This document shows positions 36,886 to 37,004 of a stretch of DNA of 37,004 nt, in pieces. Position 1 is the first letter of the stretch. Each line of letters opens with the position of its first letter. The DNA lies in assembly GCF_025464835.1 (NCBI RefSeq), contig NZ_JAODMP010000104.1, positions 1 through 37,004 on the forward strand, read 5' to 3'. This DNA is from Mycetocola sp. (GTDB taxonomy: Bacteria; Actinomycetota; Actinomycetes; Actinomycetales; Microbacteriaceae). A program made the translations under genes and the position numbers. The notes beneath the pieces were generated by a model. The model searched no databases and was not told the DNA's origin. It was given only the letters and a program-made list of their open reading frames with translations.

Positions 36886-37004
36886 GTCCGGCGGTGTCCT
36901 ACTCTCCCACAGGGTCCCCCCTGCAGTACCATCGGCGCAAAGAGTCTTAGCTTCCGGGTTCGGAATGTGACCGGGCGTTTCCCTCTTGCTATGGCCGCCG
37001 AAAC
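36886..37004 (-). rRNA. rrf: 5S ribosomal RNA
   Basis: Read on the minus strand it starts GTTTCGGCGGCCATAGC at the window edge. It contains the conserved CGCCCGGT, CATTCCGAACCCGGAAGCTA and CGATGGTACTGC segments and ends near ACACCGCCGGAC, which pairs with the 5' end to close helix I. Its length of about 118 nt suggests it is complete or lacks at most one or two bases at the edge. It is the last gene of an rRNA operon whose 23S lies outside the window. Confidence 0.95.

Overview
The window comes from the chromosome of a high-GC actinobacterium, most probably a member of Microbacteriaceae. This rests on the 5S rRNA, the RpoB/RpoC sequences, the tight GTGA/ATGA gene overlaps, the frequent GTG/TTG starts and the actinobacterial lhr-nei2 pair. 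It is an inference from sequence character, not from a database search. No prophage, CRISPR array, tRNA or classical insertion sequence is visible.

Layout. (1) 1-4773, minus strand: a type IV pilus cluster, read pilB-pilT-pilC-pilin, with the pilin cut by the window edge. (2) 5008-5968, minus: a possible 60-residue membrane peptide and a secreted lipoprotein. (3) 6095-13750, minus: rpoB-rpoC, with a promoter, a terminator-like hairpin in the leader, and a strong terminator after rpoC. (4) 13760-14944, plus: a DUF559-type nuclease gene broken by a 4-nt repeat expansion and bracketed by two related 58-nt palindromes. (5) 14951-17195, minus: the 5-oxoprolinase operon pxpA-pxpB-pxpC. (6) 17335-21816, plus: spermidine-synthase-like protein, sugar dehydrogenase lipoprotein, TPR protein, SprT-like protein, DUF1697 and CGNR proteins. 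(7) 21806-23220, minus: DUF427, a 2-phosphosulfolactate-phosphatase-like protein and an EVE protein. (8) 23361-26459, plus: SRPBCC-like protein, DEAD-box RNA helicase and GNAT acetyltransferase. (9) 26599-27168, minus: a NUDIX-fold protein. (10) 27267-33354, plus: a carboxylesterase, then the DNA-repair pair lhr-nei2. (11) 33361-36761, minus: an FBP-domain protein, then pntA1-pntA2-pntB transhydrogenase. (12) 36841-37004, minus: the end of an rRNA operon (5S and terminator).

Most genes are chromosomal housekeeping or conserved accessory genes. The more unusual signals lie in the spacers and at DNA level. A palindrome-nuclease-palindrome unit next to rpoB resembles the layout of REP/BIME 'REPtrons' but carries a PD-(D/E)XK-like nuclease instead of a transposase. 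Its gene is off-frame through one extra CGCA unit. Other long intergenic palindromes occur at 23249-23323, 23892-23963 and 26494-26550. The heptamer GGATGCC/GGCATCC recurs about 45 times, balanced between strands and almost absent from rpoB, rpoC and the DEAD-box helicase. About a dozen genes carry a -10-like hexamer exactly 6 nt before the start codon, the layout expected for leaderless mRNAs.
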